From assembly GCA_963682055.1 (NCBI GenBank), contig OY821742.1, positions 23,872,560 through 23,936,559 on the forward strand: a stretch of DNA of 64,000 nt. Direction: 5' to 3'. The position numbers and the translations under genes are program-made. Position 1 is the stretch's first letter; the number at the start of each line of letters is the position of its first letter. The notes beneath the pieces are model-generated. The model saw only the letters and a program-made list of their open reading frames with translations, did no database searches and was not told the DNA's origin. Positions 22,920-34,345 of this stretch are shown piece after piece. The stretch is from Primula veris. Lineage: Eukaryota; Streptophyta; Magnoliopsida; Ericales; Primulaceae.

Positions 22920-23950
22920 TGTTTGTTTGGCCGGAAAATATTTAATCGGAAAAGTATTTTTTAAGAAAAATATTTTTCTAGAAATTGTTTTCACTCTATT
23001 CATTTATTGAGTGTTGGATGATACTTAGATTTTTCATGGAAATTTTTTGATTAAGGGCACGTATGGCATCGACTTTTATAGTAAAAAAAATGTTTTTATA
23101 ATGAGAAAAAAACTTTCTCAAATTAAGCAAATTTTAAAAATAATGAGAAAAAAATTGTTTAAAATAAGTTAATTATATCTTTTTCTTACCTATAAATGGC
23201 TTATTCCTTATTTTTGCTAATAAGTATTTTTCACTTATTTTAACTTATTGGTGATTGTAAATATACAAATAATTTAATTAGAAAATTTTAACTTTGGTGA
23301 TTTTTATGTGTAATGGTACATAATTTAATTTAAAAAGTCCCGAATTCCTAAGTTCTCTGATTTTGAGTTTTTTCCGCGAAAGCTAACTTTTGAAAAGTTA
23401 AAAAAATCTAATATATTAAATGCCCATAACTTTTTTTATTCGAAATCAAAATAAACTTTTTTAAAAAACAATGAGAAAAAACTTGTTTAAAATAAGTCAA
23501 TTATAGTTTTTTTTTTTTTTTTTTTTACATATAAATGACTTATAACTTAATTTTGTTAACAAGTCCTTTTTCACTTATTTTAACTTATTGGTGACTTGGA
23601 AATCTACAAAATAATTTAATTAGAAAATTTTAACTTTTGGTGATTTTTATATGTAAAAGCTAAAAAAAGTCACCGAATTCATAACTTATCTGATTTTGAG
23701 CTTTTTTCGCAAAAGATAACTTTTAATTTTTTTAAAAAGCTGATATATCAAACACTCATTATTTATTTTTATTAAAAAAAAATACCAAGATCAAGAGGAT
23801 AATATATATATATATATATATTCATGAAAACGTTATGTTTCCCCATGAAGTAAAAATGTTTTCCGCCTATTTTTGGGTGGTCCCTTATTTTTTTAAAGAG
23901 ATGGAAAATATTTTCCTATCAAACAAATATCCATAAAATCCATTTTTCCG
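22920..23950. mobile_element. MITE-like insertion with internal duplication
   Basis: CTGTTTGTTTGGCCGGAAAATA near 22920 is loosely mirrored by ATATTTGTTTGATAGGAAAATA at the far end (about 23895-23935, reversed). Between them about 330 bp is tandemly duplicated (about 23100-23450 and 23465-23780). No coding potential. Confidence 0.45.
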
Positions 23951-24060
23951 GAAAAATGGTTCCCCTGGCTATTTTCCACTTAAACCACTTAAACGAATAA
24001 CACACTGAAGGTTTAATAAACATTGGAATGGGATTTTATCATACACAACATCATCATACT

Positions 24061-24258
24061 TGTTGTGAGTCTTATTAGCCCAGTATATATATATTATATA
24101 GGAGATATAGAGAGAACATAGAAGAGTGAACAATAATTCTTTTATTATCAGAATGTATATCAAATACTAACCATCGTTATATAGATAGAGTGGTAGAGTT
24201 ACAAACTCACTTAGGCACGTAAAGTACAAGCCCAATAGTCCAATAATATCCTACAACA
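24061..24258 (-). mobile_element. copia solo LTR with TSD
   Basis: A 198-bp LTR begins TGTTGTGAG and ends CTACAACA, flanked by ATACT on both sides (24056-24060 and 24259-24263). It belongs to the same LTR family as 27461-27674, 33827-34039 and 50252-50467. There is no internal sequence, so it is a product of LTR-LTR recombination. Confidence 0.92.
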
Positions 24259-24263
24259 ATACT

Positions 24264-25117
24264 ATTAATATAAACAAACTTAACAATAGTTGAGACCGAC
24301 AAATTTTATCAATTTTTTTCAAAAATACCATCACTTTATTTTAATAAATATCAATATAGATAATCTAATTAATTAACAATTTATTCTCAGAATATTTTCC
24401 TAATTACACATGTAGCATAAATTAATTAACAATTTGTTTTAACCTGCATAATTACAATAAATGATACCAAATCTGAATATTATGTTCAAAATAAAATATA
24501 TTACGAGATTTATGTCATTATACGTCTCACACGTAATGCGTGGATAACTTTTACTAGTAAATATGTGGGGGAGCACCTAAAAAATAACAAACTAATGGAC
24601 TTTCTTATGAACACTATAATGATATTTTATCACACAGAAGACAAAACATAATAAATATAAAAAATTTAACAACATCAGGAATCTCAAAAGTTTTGAATTT
24701 TAACAAAATTCGTGAAAGCTAGGGTTTCACTATAGAAAATTTTTAAAGCTAAAAAGATACAATTACGACAATCTAATAGCAAGGTTTGAGAATAAAATTC
24801 AGAAGTTACTTTTTTTTTATTATATAAAAAGTACATAAATTATCGTTCTCGGCATTGTAGCAAATCAGACCTTTTCAACTAACAAGTAATATGACCGGAG
24901 TATCTGCTAAGTGAGAGCAATGAAAGAAGAAAGATAGAATGATAGAGCGGGAGAGAGACGAGAGGAGTTTTATTTGCATGTTTCGTCAATTTCAAAAGAC
25001 ATTGAGAGGCTTTCTAATAATGCTAGCAGAGCACCAAATTAGGACAAATTTGTTGTTTTGTGAGAGCACGCGAGAGGGACGGTTTCTAATGACGTACTAG
25101 GATACATGATGCATTAT
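24264..25117. other. AT-rich intergenic sequence
   Basis: The segment 24588-24645 resembles 22855-22920 (both contain a form of TAATGATATTTTAT with flanks), hinting at an older duplication. Nothing else recognised. Confidence 0.35.
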
Positions 25118-25312
25118 CACTTCAAGAAAAAATGATTGGATATCAACGGTTAACTTTTTAAAAACTGTTAACAAAGTGAGTGTCGCTAAATTCTATCAGC
25201 AGTTTAGTAACATAACTGGTCACTATTCTGTTGCAAATATTTAACGACAGTGACATTATCAACATTTTCCAAAAAAAAAAACTCTTGCTATCCCGACATT
25301 TTCTTGTAATTA
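25118..25312. mobile_element. possible CACTA-type MITE
   Basis: Begins CACTTCAAGAAAAAA and ends TTTTCTTGTAAT, a decayed version of the CACTACAAGAAAA inverted terminus. It contains GGTTAAC and GTTAAC subterminal words and is non-coding. The right end and 3-bp duplication are uncertain. Confidence 0.45.
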
Positions 25313-27090
25313 AAGTTACATGTATAATTTATTAAAGGGTAATGATTTACATTTCGTAATACCCCGCTAATCCCATTGTTTAATTAGAAATGTTATAAGG
25401 GTATCATCTCAACCATCAAGTAGGTTAGAGCATGTTTGATATGGCATTGTTCCACTTGGCGGAGGCGCAGTGGTAGTGGTAGCCAAGATTAACGGTGACG
25501 GAGGTGCAAGTTTATACAGGCCTTCCGCTTTTCCGCTTTGTGTTCTGGAGAAAGAGAGGCGTAGAGAGAAAAGAAAGAAAGCTCTGCTCCTCCGACTATT
25601 TTAGAAATTAAAAAAAAAACTATTGTTAAATACAAATAAGCCCTTGAAAAATATAAATTATTTTTTAAAATTTTGTTTTGATCACAAACTGGTCCGTAAA
25701 ATTTATTGAAACCTCATCAGTCCTTGGACAACTAAAACAACTTTAAATTGTCATTTTTTTCTAAATCCAATAAAAATATTAAAAAAGGTCAACAAGAATT
25801 AATTTAAGTAAACTTCATATTTAAGTAATCAATGTAATTATAATGATTTTTTAAAACTTTTATATTTTGTTATTTTATATTAAAGAATTGAACACTGTCC
25901 CCGAACTTCAAATCGTTTATCTTGATTAGTCGTTCTCCCTTAGCAACAGTCGTTCCCTTTTATCTCAGGTAAATCTCACTTGTTAACGCTCACCGTTAAA
26001 CATGCTCTTACTAATACGTAGTTGTCGAAAGGATAAATATAAGGTACACATCTAACAAGCTAAATAATGTGAATTTGGTGAGTTATAAAACGATCCCTTG
26101 AACGAGTGTATGCAGCAGGCAAGACTTTTTTACGACTCATGATTTCATCCATGATAAGCCTAAAAAATAATTAAAAAAAAAACCATAAAAGAAAGTTGTG
26201 TAAGTACAAAATAAACATCTAGTAGTGGCTTACTGGGTCCTGGGACAAGGGTCATCGGTTACTCATTTCTTTTTTGCTTCTTTCTTTTTATCTCCTTTAT
26301 CTTTTTTCACTTTTTGGTTGTAATGTAATGTGTAAAGCTTTTTCTGAAGAAGGGATAATCGTTTAGTCTCCATGTGCTTTCACCACCTCCCATGATACTT
26401 CCATCGATAATCCCACATGAAAGACAAACATCCCTCACATCATGTGCTTGCTTTTCCGTGTGCTAAGCTATTGGGTGTAAGCATATCTTTACACCACCTT
26501 AGTTTGGTTTAAAGTAAACTTTTTTTTGACAGAAGCATCTTATTTAAATGAATGGAAAGAGTGACAGATTCCAGTTGTCATTATGTATTATAAAAATATG
26601 GAAACCAATTGATAATTTTGAAGGAGCAGCTTCATACATATGCATGAAACTCAAAAAAATAAAAAATGAAAAACATATTTTTGACTTTTGTTTTATAAAA
26701 AAACACAATTTAGATATGCGGTTAACAATATCTGACAATACCAACAGTGCCATCCCATCCTTTTCCCCCGCTGCATGCATTGTAGCTCCGCTCATATTTG
26801 TTTATGTCCCTCCATTCTTTTTTAGCGGTGATAATAAACTCAGACTAACATGGGCGGTTTATAATCATTTTAAAAATTACAATGGTTGGAATGCGTAACC
26901 AATAAGATAATTAAATAACATCAGACGTAATACTCTCCTATAAAAAGAGAGAAAACTGAACCAACATGTATCAGTTTCTCACAAACTTATTTACTTATAT
27001 CCAAAAGTTACAAAACTTGTTTTCTCACAAAATTATATCCATAGTTTTTTAAATCATTTGAATTTCATTTTTCGAAGGTTGTTTGCTGAT
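25313..27090. other. intergenic, no recognised gene
   Basis: An open frame at 26548-26898 on the plus strand (116 codons) has a mirror frame on the minus strand and no recognised domain. I do not call it a gene. Confidence 0.4.
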
Positions 27091-27128
27091 ATGGAGAATA
27101 ATTTCCAATTTTAGGGCGAATATTTACA

Positions 27129-27460
27129 TATGTCTGGTTATTCAAATGAAGAAGATAATACTTACCCCGGTTATACTAGTCATTTTCAAACAAATTTGGT
27201 ATGTTTTTACGTTAATTTTTTTTTAATTATTTTCATGTCACTATTGTTTTTTTATGACTAGTTATAAAAATTTATTTGTCTTGTAAATTATTTTAGATTT
27301 TGAAGCATCGTAGGAATTGGTTGTTAATGTGAAAACGACTGCACGTAATTTAGGTTTTATTTTATCAATTGAAAGCTCATTGGGAAATGTTTCATTTCAA
27401 AACCAAGATTATACCTTGATTGTAAGAGAAGTGGTCCCTACAGTCCTATAATTTCTTTTA
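27129..27460 (+). pseudogene. MULE/FAR1-like pseudogene, 5' part
   Basis: An exon-like start (MSGYSNEEDNTYPGYTSHFQTN, 27129-27198) is followed by a probable intron (GT at 27199, AG near 27296). Next comes a decayed frame, DFEAS-stop-ELVVNVKTTARNLGFIL, resembling the N-terminal region of plant MULE/FAR1-type proteins. The copia insertion at 27461 splits it from its continuation at 34040. Confidence 0.5.
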
Positions 27461-27674
27461 TGTTGTGTGACATATTAGCTCACATATATATGTATATAAA
27501 TATAGAGAGATAATATAGAGAGAGACAACAACATGTTCTTTATTAATCAGAATGTATGAATATAAGGGGACCCTAACCTTCTTTATATAGAAGAGGTTAG
27601 GGTTATAAAAGGCAGAAAGTCCAACTTAGGCCCACTATGAGTAAGGTCCAATAGTCCAATAATATCCTACAACA
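27461..27674 (-). repeat. 3' LTR of the copia element
   Basis: Begins TGTTGTGTGAC and ends CTACAACA on the plus strand. It is 214 bp and contains a long ATATATAGAGAGA-type tract and a GAAGAGGTTAGGG word shared with its partner LTR. Confidence 0.9.
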
Positions 27675-28045
27675 CTCCCCCTTTGGACGTCTTGAATTTT
27701 TCGTTTTCATGCAGTCGATCTGAGTCGAGTTCATTCGTAGTGCTAAACACATAAAAACCTTAGGGACGGAAAACACAGTGTGTGACAAAACCGGTACCTA
27801 GGAGAAACTGTTTAGCCGAATGATATAGGCCGAAATTCTATGTAATTAACTAACCACAAAACAGTGTGGCTCATCAAAACTTTGTCGGAGCAAACCCAAT
27901 GGGAAAATCTCTGATCGAAGGAAAAAGAGTGCAACAGTGGTAGTATTAGGGGATCAACCACAAAACAGCTGCCTCATCAAAACCTTGCTAGAGTAAAGCC
28001 AGTGGAAAAAAATCTCTAGTCGAAAGACAAAAGAGTACACAGTGG

Positions 28046-28378
28046 TAATAAGTATATAACAGGATACTCCCCCTAATTTCGGAAATCTTAAGTGAGATAT
28101 GATTGGAACGTGTCTCGCTAAAAACCTTGCCAAGGAAAACCCAGTGGGAAAAAACCTTGGTTTAAAGACAAAAAGAGCACACGAGCACGTGACTGGATGC
28201 TCCCCCTCACTTGCACACGACAGGGTGCGAGGATTTCGACTAAATAGTAATTAGTGCAATAAGCATTCACCTGGATGATTCCCATCACTTGCACACGACT
28301 GGGTGCAATGATTTCATATTCGAATAAAGAGTATGAGCATTCGACTGGATGCCTCATTTACTTGCACACGACTGGATG
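28046..28378. repeat. left arm of internal inverted repeat (3' UTR)
   Basis: Copia 3' untranslated sequence whose reverse complement recurs at 33549-33842. It includes the words TTAAGTGAGATATGATTGG and CCAGTGGGAAAAAACCTTGG. Confidence 0.9.
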
Positions 28379-28424
28379 CAAGAAAATCTAACGTGCAATA
28401 GAACGAGCATTCAACTGGATGCTC
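28183..28424 (-). repeat. cluster of seven octaloop hairpins in copia 3' UTR
   Basis: Stem-loops centred near 28193, 28221, 28274, 28299, 28345, 28372 and 28415. Each has a 4-6-bp stem and an 8-base loop close to CCAGTCGT on the element's sense strand. Best examples are TTGCAC-loop-GTGCAA (28289-28308) and GAGCAT-loop-ATGCTC (28405-28424). Confidence 0.85.
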
Positions 28425-28449
28425 TTAAACTTCATATGTGAAGATTTAT

Positions 28450-28860
28450 TTCGACGAAAAATGCTAAATATCATAATCTAGTCATGTCTCTCTTGATCGA
28501 TAACAACAAGTTGTCCTCAAATAAGATAAGTGTTTTATCTGGATCGTGAGACAGAGCATATGTAATTCAAATATGGCTAATATACACTCTCTAGTCGTCT
28601 CATAGAGCACGAGTAGATCATAGTAATTCGTTTGGAGTCATTCCAAGATCTCCAATATATCGCCTTATTCCTAATGGTAAAGACAACCATGTTAGGAATA
28701 TCGCTTATGCGGGTCTGATAAGTAACCAGCATCGGTATAACCGAAAAAGGGTTGCGTTAATTCAAGTACCGAAGGGGGTAGGTACACTCGATGATGCAAA
28801 ATGGGATAAGACAAGCCCTCATCCGCAGTTACCTTAAGGTAATGGGAAAATGTCTTTTAT
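28450..28860 (-). pseudogene. copia RNase H remnant
   Basis: On the minus strand GYTDAGYLSDPHK at about 28770-28730 is the hallmark start of the copia RNase H domain. Decayed matches follow to about 28450. Several stops. Confidence 0.8.
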
Positions 28861-29099
28861 GCCATTTCGATGGCAGCGTGTTAGCGCGATGCTGTGTCGA
28901 GCTATACCATTCACAGTAGACGAGATGTTCGTCCTAGCACATTAGACCAAGTATAATAATGCACTTATTGTACTTAGATATGAAAATCATGGTTCAATAT
29001 CTCTTCATCGTCTCATCAGGGACGGACTGTGTCTATATCAATGTCTAGTGATCGAACGATCATGGGACAATCTAACGACTTAGCATCATGATGACTAAA

Positions 29100-29760
29100 A
29101 CGTCATAACACCTTCTGGGTGTAGTCTGAATTATGGATTTAGATTCAATATTTCCGGGACTCGATCATTGGGCCGAGTTACTACCATGTCTTCCCAATAT
29201 CCTTCATCTCGAAGGGCAAATCCAAAACGTGGATTGCTTCATAACACGCAAGGGCATAATACTTGTTCAGGTATCCCAAGCTGATCAAGTACTCACTTAG
29301 GCGGTATACCACATCCGCTCGGATTATATTAATCCATATAGTGAACGTCTCAGTCAATTGAGATCGTGTTCCATGGTCAAGAACTACTTGATTTAAGCAC
29401 ATGAAGTCACACAGGGACCTTCATCTATATATCTTTGTCTAAATTCTCATAGAGATAAAATAGTGACCACAATCACATGCTGCATAATCAGTTTTCGGAA
29501 ACTACTAAACTGATAAAGTAGGGGACCATTATAAAGTCCATTACGAGGAAATCAACCATCTCGTAATCAATTCCAAGGTGTGAGAGAAGCCTTGCGCTAC
29601 TAGGCGAGCATTCTACAATCTGATTATTCTCATCACTTTTCCTTACGAATAACCAAATAAACGAACTCATTTAACATTGGTGGTATTGGAGCTACATGTC
29701 CGAACATACTTTCGCTAAGAAGTCTACTTGGATTGCAAGTTTCCATTAGTCCAGTCTATT
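29100..29760 (-). pseudogene. copia reverse-transcriptase remnant
   Basis: Fragments in several minus frames: YFISLVVSEN, then YLYENLDKDIY, YRLSEYLISLGYLNK and LPFEMKDIGKT. They lie in the order of the copia RVT_2 domain. No uninterrupted frame remains. Confidence 0.8.
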
Positions 29761-30349
29761 CTACGTTGACTTCAGGCAACGGTACATGGTTCCCTGTCAT
29801 AATTTGCTCATATTATCAGTCGTCACCAAATATATGAACAAGTAATCAATGACAGTCTCGTTTCGATTCAATATTGTCTAAGATATCATGATCGACAGAT
29901 ATTTCAAGATTCTTAGGATGAGGAGGAATCACAGATCTCCTAGATCCTTTATAATCTCGTGCGACAAACGAGTTTCAGTTCACCACCTCTGGGGCTGAAA
30001 GAATTTGGAACTGGTCAACTTCCTCGTATCTTGGGAAGGACGACAGACTGACGTCCGACGGTAGCGTTCTTTGCTTGGCGGGTTCGGCCAAAGCAACGTG
30101 TTACGACAGGAACACGACGTCCGACAGGGACGTCTATCCTTGTAATCATTTTGCAGCAGGTATAAATGATCTAGTGACATCTCATAAAGTCATTAAATGC
30201 GTCTGGCATTTAGTTAGGCTTGAGGGAGTCTTTTCACTTACTTATCAACTTACTTATCACTAAGTGCAGTTTTGGGGATCAAGCTAAGACTGAGTGGGTT
30301 ATGCCACGTTACTTCACGTCGTTCCTTATCAACGGTAACGTGCAAATCT

Positions 30350-30990
30350 CCCCCTTATGATGGGAAGAACAGTCTTAGCGATGTCACTTTCGCATATCAT
30401 GCAGTAAAGAGATCGCTTGCCAAGATTACTCTATCAAATGATAGGCATGGGATTCATAATCGACTTATGTCCCCTTTAGAGGTCCATATTTTGAATGCTA
30501 TAGAGGCTCAATCAAAATATTAATTAAGCACTCTAAACACGCATTAATATGAGACTTCTGGCTCATAACCAGTAACCAACTGGTACGCATATGGTGTTTG
30601 AGTGTCTATGGGCCTCATAACGGACCAATACAACAAAATAACATGACCCCACATGGAAATATAAATCTTGGTGCGCAAGACCAAGAAGTGCGTGCAACCA
30701 TTTGCAGTCGCATTATCAAACTTTCCATGAGTCCATTTGGGTCTGAAAATAATCGACGGGATGTTCAATCAAGTAATTCAAATCGAATTTTCGATTCTTA
30801 CTCTTCGGAATTATCAAGTCGACTAGAATTTTCAGGATAATCCGGATCATGAGCCATCAACTTAATGATAGGGCTAAAAGTTTGGAAAGTGCTGCATTTA
30901 TGTGGACAACATTAAAATGTGACCATATTGTCGATACATCAACCATAACCATTTATATTTATGGTCCGTCTTATGGTTGGATAAGTCCAC
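30350..30990 (-). pseudogene. copia integrase C-terminal remnant
   Basis: The minus frame at 30768-30544 contains KIYISMWGHVILLYWSVMRP and ID..TPYAYQLVTGYEPEVSYL, corresponding to the integrase region (WGxAxLHAAxLIxxRPTAYxxxSPLQL). Stops surround it. Confidence 0.75.
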
Positions 30991-32004
30991 AATAACTCCT
31001 TCAATTCTTTACAAGAATTCTACGAGTTCATTTTGTGATCTTTACACATACTAGTCCTTCAAAGTGAGCATTAATGGCATGAATTTCGGATTTATCGCGA
31101 AATATATTCTCAGAGAGAATCCAAATGCGATGCGATTATAAATCAAGCATCGTCTTTTGATCCGGGAATATCTCATCCGGTCAATGCCACAATATCAAAA
31201 TGCTCTTATCAATCGACGACAGGCGACTGATAGTATAGACAATCATGTTTTAGCATCTAAATCATTTATCATTTCGACGACAGGCGAAATGATAAGGTAA
31301 CTTTAAATGCTTTTAAAAATTGTGGTAGAAACCACTTGAAAGACATTTCAACTCCTCTAAAATACGCTTTTGATCGTATTGAATGGAGGCTATGTAAAGA
31401 AATTTTAATTCTTTCATGAGCTATTACCAGATAACACTGGTTTTCTCGAATATTTTATAATTCAACAAGGTACGACAGGACCTACACGAGTATAAGACCT
31501 CATATTTGACAAATCAATTTGGTATTACCAAAGATTTCGATTTGGAACGACAGGTCCATAATCATTGTCACAAAGGACTCTTTTAGGCAAGTAGTTGGTG
31601 AAATTATGTGGTACACTGTTACCCACTATTTCCAAAAGAATCAACTACCCCACAAGTATTGCCTAAAATTTCAAAATTTAAAGTTTGGTCACATTTGTCA
31701 AAATAATTTGCTCAAAACACTTTAAATTATTTCAAGAAATTTCGTAAACAGGCAAACCATAATCCAAAAGTATGTCCAAATGGAAAAATCATAATCCAAA
31801 TGGAAAAACATAATCCAGATGAGCGAAAAAATGGCTCAATGATTTATCAAAATCAATAAAGAACGGTACCAAACTTATTTGAGCCACAAAATCAGGGGTC
31901 TCAAAAGTTTCATTTCAGTTATCTTTAACCACATTAGCATCGGTTTTTCCACCTTTATAATAGTTGTGAACTATTTAAGGAGTAATCGTGCATGACCTTT
32001 GTTT

Positions 32005-32442
32005 TTATAGCATAGAGTTGGCTCCTTTAGCATTATCTCTTGCTTTGTGACAACGGGCCATATTGTTCCATTCAATTACTGTCTTGGAGCCACAGATTTT
32101 CGATTTTGACGATTGCCTAAAATCTCTCTTGGCTAAGCATTCATCGGGATCGCGACAGTTCGAGACAAATAGCACTTGTCTTGGTTCTCGATTCGTGGAA
32201 AAAAAATGTACACGAAAAGCATTAATATCAGGCAAACAATTTGCTATTGACCCAATAGGATTAAAACTACTCACCAGGGCAATTTTCTTATCCAATAACA
32301 GATGGGCGATAAAGGAATATGGTGAATATAAATTCACGATACTGCTTATGGAATACAATTTCCAAGCTAGTATTTTGGTGAAGGATTGCTCCAATATGTC
32401 AATTTCATACATTTGTTCACCATAGACGTCATCACGTCTCAA
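32005..32442 (-). pseudogene. copia gag remnant
   Basis: The frame from 32442 reads VYGEQMYEIDILEQSFTKIL, then SFIAHLLLDKK and a basic tail. It matches the copia gag core (EDMLEKTFSTF and ELIACLLVAEQ in relatives). It is one open frame of 145 codons, but the N-terminal part up to about 33000 is scrambled. Confidence 0.7.
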
Positions 32443-33548
32443 ATAATATCATCAACGCCTTATCTTTCATCTCGCGAGTAACAACAAACTCGTGTTTTAC
32501 TCATTAAAGATGGCATCCAAAAAAAATTGGGCATCATATTTTCACACATCAGGGTGACTAACATGTGGTGACGGAATAACATCAACGTCTAAACAGTCAT
32601 TTTGCATGTATGTTTTGCGATTTTTCTCATCATAGATGGCATCCAACATGTGTTGGGAGTTCTGGATTATTTTAATATAAAATGACTGGTTTATATGTTT
32701 ATGGTTTGCACAAGCACAAACTTTTTTTTCGAAACGACAGGTTCGAAAACATTAGTTTTGCTTCTCATGTGAATCGGTTCTCATTGATCAAACGACGGGT
32801 CGATACTGAAACACCAATTCGGCGAAACGTACATCACTATATAAACACACTCGGGGAAATTATTATTTAGTCAAGCCCTTTCGGTAGCTCAAATTGAACA
32901 CGACTAGGAAAGATGGTGAGGGTGAAGGGCACGAATGCCACTTAAAACCCGACCTCATTAGGATATCGATTTCCGCCTATATCTTTCCTAGACATCGTAT
33001 CCAAATAGGTGAGCCTAGTTGGGGAAGGTTCATAATTTTTCCAACTTAAATGTGAAAATATATGATTTCGCAAATTACTATATTTTACACATGGCAGTAA
33101 ATAAATATTACATGGCAGTGATCAATTATATAGATTGTACCTGTTTCATGATTAACTAACATGGCAGCACATATTTCCTAATAAGGAGCAATACATATTT
33201 CCTAATAAGTAATCCAAATTAATGTAATCAATCTATATTAGTATTTACCAAAGTTACACCAGCAATATCTAACACAATATATTATTATTATACTGCTATA
33301 TGTGTAGGTTTTATTCATGGTAACTAAATCATGCATGTTAGTAATATATTTTATTTACCAATTTTACACTTGCAAGATATAAATTAATATTATACAAATC
33401 TATTGCTTTTATCTGTAAGTTTTATACATGGTAACTAAATCATGCAATATGATGAATTAAATATATATGGAAACACATCAATTTATTCAATTAACATGCA
33501 ATATTTTTATTCACTTGCCTTTTTAATAAATATATATGCATGTGGGTG

Positions 33549-33842
33549 GATCCAGTCGTGTGCAAGTAAATGAGTCATCCAGTCGAATGTTCGTGTGCAA
33601 ATGAGGGGAAGCATCCAGGTGAATGCTTATTGCACTAATTACTACTTAGTCGAAATCCTCACAATCTGTCGTGTGCAAGTGAGGGGGAGCATCCAATCGC
33701 ATGCTCGTGTGCTCTTTTTGTCCTTAAACCAAGGTTTTTTCCCACTGGGTTTTCCTTGTCAAGTTTTTAGTGAGACACGTTCCAATCATATCTCACTTAA
33801 GATTGCCGAAATTAGCGGGAGTATCATGTTGTATACTTATTA
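33549..33842. repeat. right arm of internal inverted repeat
   Basis: Inverted copy of 28046-28378, lacking about 39 bp of it, and joined to the 5' LTR through TACTTATTA. Confidence 0.9.
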
Positions 33843-34039
33843 GCTCACATATATATGTATATATATATAGAGAGAGAATATAGAGAGAGACAACAATAGG
33901 GTCTTTATTAATCAGAATGTATGAATACAAGTAGACCCTAACCTTCTTTATATAGAAGAGGTTAGGGTTATAAAAGGCAGAAAGCCCAATTTAGGCCCAC
34001 TATGAGTAAGGTCCAATAATCCAATAATATCCTACAATA
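33827..34039 (-). repeat. 5' LTR of the copia element
   Basis: 213 bp, directly repeated relative to the 27461 copy. Its outer end reads CTACAATA instead of CTACAACA. Its inner edge merges with the inverted leader sequence over a short homologous word (TACTTATTA). Confidence 0.85.
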
Positions 34040-34345
34040 TTTTAGAAATACTTCTACAAAAAATACAGATACCAAAAAAATAATGTGTCCATTTTGTTTG
34101 AAAGGTCATATACACAATAATGTTTGGAGGATAGAGCTTGTTAATAGAGTTCACAACCATCAAACTATAATTTATGAAGAAGGTCATGCTTCTATTTGTA
34201 TGCTAAAGGTACTGAAATATTGGCTGCTATTAAGAAAGAAAATCTACAAAACAAGTCTACTATCAAGACGATTAATAATGCTCCTAGTAAGTTTCGTGTT
34301 TCTGAATATGCTAGTAGAGCTCAGGTAAAACAATAACACAACATC
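34040..34345 (+). pseudogene. MULE/FAR1-like pseudogene, 3' part
   Basis: After the copia element the frame resumes with IMCPFCLKG, VWRIELVNRVHNHQ and EEGHAS. After a frameshift it reads TEILAAIKKENLQNKSTIKT and INNAPSKFRVSEYASRAQVK. The CPF..G, W.....HNH, EGH and ILxxxK...STIKTIxNA order is that of the MULE-associated zinc-binding region. It is truncated before the catalytic domain and abuts the plant-mobile-domain pseudogene. Confidence 0.7.

Larger units (their letters stand above)
30097..32749 (-). repeat. dispersed octaloop hairpins in copia coding region
   Basis: On the plus strand, ACGACAGG sits between inverted flanks at 30097-30116 (6-bp stem), 31207-31232 (9, one wobble on the sense strand), 31266-31295 (11), 31468-31483 (4), 31543-31558 (4) and 32726-32749 (8). 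A CGACAGG variant with a 6-bp stem lies at 30116-30134, and a weak ACGACGGG case near 32785-32805. The same octamer is the loop each time, but the stems are unrelated in sequence. Confidence 0.85.
27461..34039 (-). mobile_element. Ty1/copia retrotransposon, decayed, with TSD
   Basis: LTRs are at 27461-27674 and 33827-34039, in direct orientation. The element is flanked by TTTTA on both sides (27456-27460 and 34040-34044). Read on the minus strand it has gag, integrase, reverse transcriptase and RNase H in copia order, and then a 3' untranslated region. A purine tract (AAAGGGGGAG, 27684-27675) adjoins the 3' LTR. Frameshifts and stops are frequent. The 5' leader is abnormal: where a primer-binding site should be there is an inverted copy of the 3' untranslated region. 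Confidence 0.9.

Noticed and set aside
26548..26898. 116-codon ORF
   Set aside because: No recognised domain, biased toward Lys/Ile/Phe as expected from AT-rich sequence, and an equally long frame lies opposite.
28183..28424. Regularly spaced short repeats resembling a CRISPR array
   Set aside because: Repeats are palindromes with variable stems, spacing is irregular, there is no leader or cas gene, and the context is a plant retrotransposon.
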